NCBI GenBank assembly: GCA_015486215.1
Contig: WFSA01000107.1
Coordinates: 1-60,746 of the forward strand
DNA: 60,746 nt
Direction of reading: 5' to 3'
Source: Anaerolineae bacterium
Lineage (GTDB): Bacteria > Chloroflexota > Anaerolineae > Promineifilales > Promineifilaceae
Shown: piece by piece, positions 56,475-60,746 of the stretch
Layout of the letters: each line of letters starts with the position of its first letter
Position numbering within the stretch: the first letter of the stretch is position 1
The notes under the pieces: model-generated
The model's input: only the letters and a program-made list of their open reading frames with translations
Told to the model about the DNA's origin: nothing
Database searches by the model: none
Made by a program: the position numbers and the translations under genes

Positions 56475-56514
56475 AAAAAACGGCCGTTCCCATCGCTGGG
56501 AACGGCCGTTTTTT
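56475..56514 (-). terminator. Intrinsic terminator after tRNA-Glu
   Basis: Perfect 18-bp arms (56475-56492 and 56497-56514) around a TCGC loop. Each arm consists of A/T runs plus an AACGGCCGTT palindrome and CCCA/TGGG. Read on the minus strand it ends in a T-run, 12 bp after the tRNA. It would work in both directions. Confidence 0.9.
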
Positions 56515-56525
56515 CACCTACTTCA

Positions 56526-56598
56526 TGCCCCCTAGGAGACTCGAACTCCTGTTTCAGCCTTGAGAGGGCCGTGTCCTAGACCGCTAGACGAAGGGGGC
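56526..56598 (-). tRNA. tRNA-Glu (anticodon CUC)
   Basis: The complement folds as a cloverleaf: a 7-bp acceptor GCCCCCT/AGGGGGC, the D-arm TCTAGCGGTCTAGGA, an anticodon stem CGGCC/GGCTG with loop CTCTCAA (anticodon CTC, codon GAG), and a T-arm with GTTCGAGTC. The discriminator is A and no CCA is encoded. It closely resembles bacterial tRNA-Glu in its arms. Confidence 0.95.
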
Positions 56599-56732
56599 TA
56601 ACGTGAGGGAGATGATAGCAAACGGCCGTTTACTTGTCAAACCTTTGGCACAACCCAGCAGGGTAGCGGCAGCCCCGATTTTCGCGGGGAATTAATATGT
56701 ACCTATTTTGGAGGCTGTAAGCCAACGGCTCA

Positions 56733-57578
56733 TCACCAAGCAATCAGAACAACGGCCGTTAACGCCACAATCAACCCAACCCATTGCCAGCGACTGATAT
56801 GTTCATGCAGCACAAATCGCGCTAACAGCACCGTGACTGCTGGATAGAGAGAGGAGATCACAGAGGAGATGTCCAATCGTCCGACATTGACAGCTAGAGC
56901 AAAAAACCCATTGCCAGCCGCATCAAATAGAGCGGCAAAGAGCAAAATCGGCCATTGAGAAGCAGACGGCCGTTTCCATTTTCGTCCTTTTGTGATGAGC
57001 AATCCAATAATGCTCACCGAGCCGATCCGCGTAGCCAGCACCGGCCATAAGACCGCATTTTGGCTCGCCTTATCTATCAGGATAAAAAACAGCCCAAACC
57101 CTATCCCTGCAGCGAGCGGAATTTTTAACCCTTGCCACGTGATGCGCCCCGCCTTCCCATTGCTGGAAATGATCCAAATAGCGACTAATGCGAAGCCAAA
57201 GCCGACCATTTTATGCGGCTCTACCGCCCCTTCGCGTAATAAATTGTAAATAACAGGGATGGATGAACCGATAACGGCCGTCAACGGGGCAACACTCCCC
57301 ATATCTCCATGAGATAAGCCGTGCAACAGAACGACAAACCCCATCGACCCCAATGCGCCCGCCGCCGCGCCCCACAATAACTCAGGGAGAGAAGGACGCA
57401 CTTCGCCGACCACAACAATCGTCGCAATAATACCAAGTAAGCCAAAAAAATTGACAATAAAAACAGTCAGCCGCGCCCCTGTCTTTTTAGCAGCGACCCC
57501 GCTGCTAAAATCACCCGTTCCCCAGCCGATAGCGGCAAATAAACTAAATAAAACTACTGTTAATTCTGTTCCAATCAT
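56733..57578 (-). CDS. EamA/DMT family transporter
   Basis: About 281 residues from ATG 57578 ([12 protein letters not shown]); the longer frame to 57710 crosses a repeat region and is not used. Ten membrane segments are arranged as two EamA repeats of about 140 residues. [17 protein letters not shown] closes the first repeat and [29 protein letters not shown] marks the second (last 45 residues). Family members export or import small metabolites; the substrate is unknown. Transcribed away from the RfbH-like gene. Confidence 0.88.
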   Translation of the reverse strand: MIGTELTVVLFSLFAAIGWGTGDFSSGVAAKKTGARLTVFIVNFFGLLGIIATIVVVGEVRPSLPELLWGAAAGALGSMGFVVLLHGLSHGDMGSVAPLTAVIGSSIPVIYNLLREGAVEPHKMVGFGFALVAIWIISSNGKAGRITWQGLKIPLAAGIGFGLFFILIDKASQNAVLWPVLATRIGSVSIIGLLITKGRKWKRPSASQWPILLFAALFDAAGNGFFALAVNVGRLDISSVISSLYPAVTVLLARFVLHEHISRWQWVGLIVALTAVVLIAW

Positions 57579-57590
57579 GCAGAGAGTATA

Positions 57591-57690
57591 CAGGCAGGTT
57601 TGCAGGTTTGCAGGTTTGCAAGTGACACTTGCTGCTTGCATACTTGCCGCTTGCACATTTGCAAACTTGCTGCCTGCATACTTGCTCGCT
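57591..57690. repeat. TTGCAGG/ACTTGC repeat cluster between divergent genes
   Basis: Three to four copies of GCAGGTTT (57594-57620) are followed by reversed-sense CTTGCTGCTTGC and ACTTGCC words (57628-57690), so the block folds on itself. It is the divergent promoter region of the EamA and RfbH-like genes. The spacing is irregular and not CRISPR-like. Confidence 0.65.
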
Positions 57691-57702
57691 ATAGTTGGGT
57701 AT

Positions 57703-59028
57703 ATGAGCAAAAGTGATGAAATTAGACAGAAGATATTGGACTTGGTGGGCGACTATCACGAGGCGGCATTTGTAGAACGGCCGTTTATTCCCGGCCAAAC
57801 GGCCGTTCCCGTCTCTGGCCGCGCGTTTGATGCCGATGAACTGAGCAGCCTCGTCGATGCCTCGCTTGATTTTTGGTTGACGACGGGGCGGTACGCCGCC
57901 AAATTCGAGCGCGAACTCGCCCATTATGTGGGAACGCGGCACGCGCTGCTCTGCAATTCTGGATCATCAGCCAACTTGCTGGCCTTAACCGCGCTCACCT
58001 CTCCTCGTCTAAAAGAGCGACGACTAAAAGCGGGCGATGAGATCATCACCGTTGCCGCCGGCTTTCCGACGACGGTCAACCCCATCCTCCAAAACGGGCT
58101 TGTCCCTGTCTTTTTAGACATTGACATAGAGACACATAATATCGACACGGCCGTTCTTGAAGAAGCGATCAGCCCCGCCACAAAAGGGATTATGCTGGCG
58201 CATACGCTGGGCAATCCGTTTGATTTAGAGACGGTGACGGCCGTTGCCGAGGAACATAACCTCTGGCTCATCGAAGACAATTGTGATGCGTTGGGGGCGC
58301 GGTATAACGGCCGTCTCACCGGCAGTTTCGGCCACCTCTCCACCTCCAGCTTTTATCCCGCCCACCACATCACCACCGGCGAAGGAGGCGCGGTCTACAC
58401 AAACAAGCCGCTGCTCAAAAAATTAGTCGAATCATTCCGCGATTGGGGGCGTGACTGTTGGTGTCCGCCAGGCGTAGACGACACTTGCGGCATACGCTTT
58501 CGACATCAATTAGGCGATCTGCCGTATGGATATGACCACAAATATATCTATTCCCATATTGGCTACAATTTGAAGATGACGGATATGCAAGCGGCCGTCG
58601 GCGTGGCGCAAATGAAAAAACTGCCCCGCTTTATCGCCGCCAGGCAACGGAATTGGGGAAAATTACGGGATGGATTACGGCCGTTTTCCCAATACCTCAT
58701 GCTGCCCGTCCCCACCTCGAACAGTCAACCCAGCTGGTTCGGCTTCCTGATCACCATCCGCCCCGATGCCCCCTTCAACCGCAACACCCTCATCCAACAT
58801 TTACAAACGCACAAAGTGGCAACACGACTGCTATTCGGCGGCAACCTGCTTCGCCAACCCGCCTACAAAAATATCCGCCACCGCGTCGTCGGCGATTTAC
58901 ACAACACCGACATCGCCATGAATCAATCCTTCTGGATCGGCGTTTACCCCGCACTCACAGATGAGATGATCGCCTACATGATCGAAACCTTCACCTCATT
59001 TTTCAATGGGTGTGTTTCATCTCAATAG
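57703..59028 (+). CDS. RfbH-type CDP-6-deoxyhexulose 3-dehydrase
   Basis: 441 residues from ATG 57703. It belongs to the DegT/DnrJ/EryC1 aminotransferase fold, but the PLP lysine position is occupied by histidine ([14 protein letters not shown]), and the [2Fe-2S] spacing C-X57-C-X1-C-X7-C of the E1 dehydrase is complete: the cysteine of EDNCDALG, the two of DCWC, and DDTC. Known E1/RfbH enzymes take CDP-4-keto-6-deoxy-D-glucose towards 3,6-dideoxyhexoses of surface glycans. No other pathway gene is near. The last six codons (GCVSSQ) are supplied by an inserted H element; the ancestral end was probably TLKTK. Confidence 0.92.
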   Translation: MSKSDEIRQKILDLVGDYHEAAFVERPFIPGQTAVPVSGRAFDADELSSLVDASLDFWLTTGRYAAKFERELAHYVGTRHALLCNSGSSANLLALTALTSPRLKERRLKAGDEIITVAAGFPTTVNPILQNGLVPVFLDIDIETHNIDTAVLEEAISPATKGIMLAHTLGNPFDLETVTAVAEEHNLWLIEDNCDALGARYNGRLTGSFGHLSTSSFYPAHHITTGEGGAVYTNKPLLKKLVESFRDWGRDCWCPPGVDDTCGIRFRHQLGDLPYGYDHKYIYSHIGYNLKMTDMQAAVGVAQMKKLPRFIAARQRNWGKLRDGLRPFSQYLMLPVPTSNSQPSWFGFLITIRPDAPFNRNTLIQHLQTHKVATRLLFGGNLLRQPAYKNIRHRVVGDLHNTDIAMNQSFWIGVYPALTDEMIAYMIETFTSFFNGCVSSQ

Positions 59029-59120
59029 AAGTGACAGTCACGGGGCGCATAACTTCGAGTAAGCCAAGCCCGTTCGCCCCGTGACTGTCACTTTGCTTCA
59101 GTTCATTTGAAACATACCCT
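59008..59120. mobile_element. Family H element overlapping the rfbH-like 3' end
   Basis: 113 bp with GGGTGTGTTTCA and TTTGAAACATACCC ends and an inner GTGACAGTCACGGGGCG / CGCCCCGTGACTGTCAC stem. It is flanked by TTTTCAAT (59000-59007) and GTTTCAAT (59121-59128), seven of eight bases equal. Confidence 0.88.
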
Positions 59121-59165
59121 GTTTCAATACCCTCAAAACAAAATAGCCTCTGTTAAAAATCCCGA

Positions 59166-59311
59166 CATCGTTCAAAATAGGGTGAATCATCTTTACAGCT
59201 GTTACGCGACTGGGCGACCATAAAGGTTGCCCCTACAGGAGTAAATTGTAGGGGCGCGGCCTTGTGTCCGCCCTCAACCTGTAAAGATCATCTTGCGTAA
59301 AATGAACCATG
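59166..59311. repeat. Composite hairpin with GGGCGAC/GGGGCG core
   Basis: Outer arms CATCTTTACAG / CTGTAAAGATCATC lie about 80 bp apart, with GGGCGACC and GTAGGGGCG blocks inside. It matches 13953-14097 in plan. Downstream (59325-59390) are decayed CGCAGAT words. Confidence 0.65.
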
Positions 59312-59519
59312 CCCGATTTTCAAGATAAACACAGATTTCTTCTGTTTTGTCTGCGTTTACCCTAAAAATCTGCGTTATCTGCGTCCTATTTTTAGCAGGC
59401 AACGTAACCCATTTGCCTATATCCGTATCCTATTTTACAGAAAGATAAACAAGTATAAGTAATAATGGTAGATAGTGGATATTGACAACCTTGTCTGTCA
59501 GATTTTTAATCTGCATTTC

Positions 59520-59631
59520 GTATCTTCTCAGTATTCTGGGGAGACTTGACAAATTTTCCTAATGATACTCGTGTAAAATAAAGTGCTGATGAAATTTGTC
59601 AAATCTTGTCCACGATTTATTGAGAAGATAC
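59520..59631 (-). mobile_element. Family A element, complete
   Basis: 112 bp, reverse orientation, exact GTATCTTCTCA ends. The flanks TGCATTTC (59512-59519) and TGCACTTC (59632-59639) differ at one base, an ageing target duplication. It lies 125 bp upstream of the secreted protein gene. Confidence 0.92.
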
Positions 59632-59756
59632 TGCACTTCCTTAAACACATTATAATCACACACCCAACGCACCATACCCATTTATAATTATATTGTTGTA
59701 ACCCAGTAATGCCCCTGCGAATCATTATATAATTCAAGCGGGAGCATGGAGAAAAA

Positions 59757-60746
59757 ATGAATAATAACAACATCCCCTCCCGTAATCGTACAAATACCCT
59801 GTTAAAATGGGGAATTTCCGCATGGATACCTCTTATTTTGTTGACGGCCGTATTTTCCATTTTACAACCCCGCCCCGTCTACGCCGCAACCATCGTCGTC
59901 AATACGACTGATGATGAGTACGGCAGCGGCACCGGCTGCTCATTACGTGAAGCCATCCAAGCGGCCAATAATGATGCAACATTCGGCGGCTGCACAGCAG
60001 GTAGCGGCGACGACATCATCACCCTGCCCGCTGGCACCTATACCTTAAGCATTACGGGCATAGGCGAAGAAGATAATGCCACAGGGGATTTGGATATTGA
60101 CAGCAACATCACCATCAATGGAGCCAGTGCCAGCACAACCATTATCGACGGTGCCGATATAGATCGTGTTATACACATATTAAATACAGCTGATACAACA
60201 CTCAATAATTTAACCATCCAAAACGGATCTATTAATAGCGGCGATGATGGTTATGACATTGGCGGCGGTATTTATCACCAAAGTAGCGGTCAGCTAACCT
60301 TATCCACCGTTCACGTTTTAGATAACTTTGCCAACTTCTCTGGCGGCGGGTTTGCCAATGCGGGCAACGCGACAGTAACAGATTGCACCATTTCTGAGAA
60401 CAGAAGCGAATGGGGTGCTGGAATCAGTAACTTAGACAGCGCAGCTATGATGACTATTAGTAATACTGTCGTCTCCACCAACACAGCAAGCGGGGTTGGA
60501 CGAGGCGGGGGTCTTAACATTGATGCAGGTTCTGTTGTAATAGAAAACAGCTTGTTTACGGGCAATGTGGTCACACTAACTACCTTTGTTGAAGAAGATA
60601 TTGATTATGGTAACGGGGGGGGCATATCTAATAGTGATCGGTTAACCATAACTAATAGCACTCTTACCAATAATAGTGCCGCGCGTTATGGCGGCGGCAT
60701 TTTTACATTTAACACAGCCGCCTATACTGGAAGTTCAGTAACGATA
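59757..60746 (+). CDS. Secreted CSLREA-domain beta-helix protein, 3' end outside window
   Basis: An open frame of 330 codons running off the window edge. GGAG lies five bases before ATG 59757. A signal peptide (ISAWIPLILLTAVFSILQ) ends near VYA. Then comes the CSLREA motif (CSLREAIQAAN, about residues 61-71) with the TVNTTDD-type strand before it, followed by repeated N, G and T-rich rungs (ITINGASA, LNNLTIQNGS, GGGFANAG, TISNTVVSTN, LTITNSTLTNN) of a right-handed parallel beta-helix. Proteins like this are often long surface adhesins or polysaccharide-active proteins, frequently with C-terminal repeats that cannot be seen here. Confidence 0.88.
   Translation, partial: MNNNNIPSRNRTNTLLKWGISAWIPLILLTAVFSILQPRPVYAATIVVNTTDDEYGSGTGCSLREAIQAANNDATFGGCTAGSGDDIITLPAGTYTLSITGIGEEDNATGDLDIDSNITINGASASTTIIDGADIDRVIHILNTADTTLNNLTIQNGSINSGDDGYDIGGGIYHQSSGQLTLSTVHVLDNFANFSGGGFANAGNATVTDCTISENRSEWGAGISNLDSAAMMTISNTVVSTNTASGVGRGGGLNIDAGSVVIENSLFTGNVVTLTTFVEEDIDYGNGGGISNSDRLTITNSTLTNNSAARYGGGIFTFNTAAYTGSSVTI

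Noticed and set aside
57591-57690. Possible CRISPR-like or tandem array
   Set aside because: Units are 7-9 bases, irregular, with no spacers of even length; it folds as an inverted repeat.
57579-57710. Longer N-terminus of the EamA transporter
   Set aside because: It would be encoded by the TTGCAGG repeat block and overlaps the start of the divergent RfbH-like gene; the first membrane segment begins right after MIGTEL.

Overview
The window looks like chromosomal DNA of an uncultured or filamentous Chloroflexota (Anaerolineae/Caldilineae-like) bacterium. The pointers are multi-GAF signalling proteins of the style common in that phylum, a secreted protein ending in YLPVTLK, a CSLREA-type secreted beta-helix protein, SpeE-like membrane proteins and many dispersed inverted repeats. 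This placement is inference from family resemblance; no rRNA gene is present. The DNA is saturated with the palindrome AACGGCCGTT or its core ACGGCCGT, about one hundred CGGCCG sites by eye, in genes on both strands and in gaps.

Layout. 0.4-5 kb: a duplicated-domain lipoprotein, then rlmB, cysS and a PIN/TRAM membrane protein on the minus strand. 5.4-10.4 kb: an amidohydrolase fused to a CYTH-like domain, a MidA-like methyltransferase, yebC and ruvC. 10.4-15.2 kb: an AT-rich accessory island without the palindrome, holding a three-gene ABC-three-component (ABC-3C) conflict system with a restriction-endonuclease-like effector and a separate PD-(D/E)XK protein. It is wedged between ruvC and ruvA. 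15.3-18 kb: ruvA and a polytopic membrane protein. 18-26 kb, minus strand: SpeE-like membrane protein, SPFH protein with an excisionase-type HTH tail, coiled-coil protein, zinc-ribbon membrane protein, DUF2207 protein, secreted HExxH protein and an orphan solute-binding lipoprotein.

26.6-55.6 kb, minus strand: eight giant PAS/GAF/dCache/HAMP sensor proteins in a row. Only the last one in transcription order carries HisKA and HATPase domains. The other seven have no recognisable output domain and all stop about 45 residues into a GAF fold. Seven copies of a small module (here called REGW) occur across six of the eight proteins. Three gene pairs overlap, and the gaps between transcriptional blocks are occupied by miniature inverted-repeat elements. 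This is the strongest candidate for an undescribed system: many sensors sharing one transmitter.

56-60.7 kb: a nest of mobile elements, tRNA-Glu(CUC) with a terminator built from two AACGGCCGTT palindromes, an EamA transporter, an RfbH-type dehydrase and the start of a secreted beta-helix protein.

At least three families of miniature inverted-repeat elements are mobile or recently were: A (112 bp) and B (about 122 bp) share the terminal sequence GTATCTTCTCA, and H has GGGTGTGTTTC ends. Several copies keep 8-bp target duplications. One B sits inside an A, one B has pushed the Shine-Dalgarno sequence of the lipoprotein gene 130 bp away from its start codon, and one H has rewritten the C-terminus of the RfbH-like protein.
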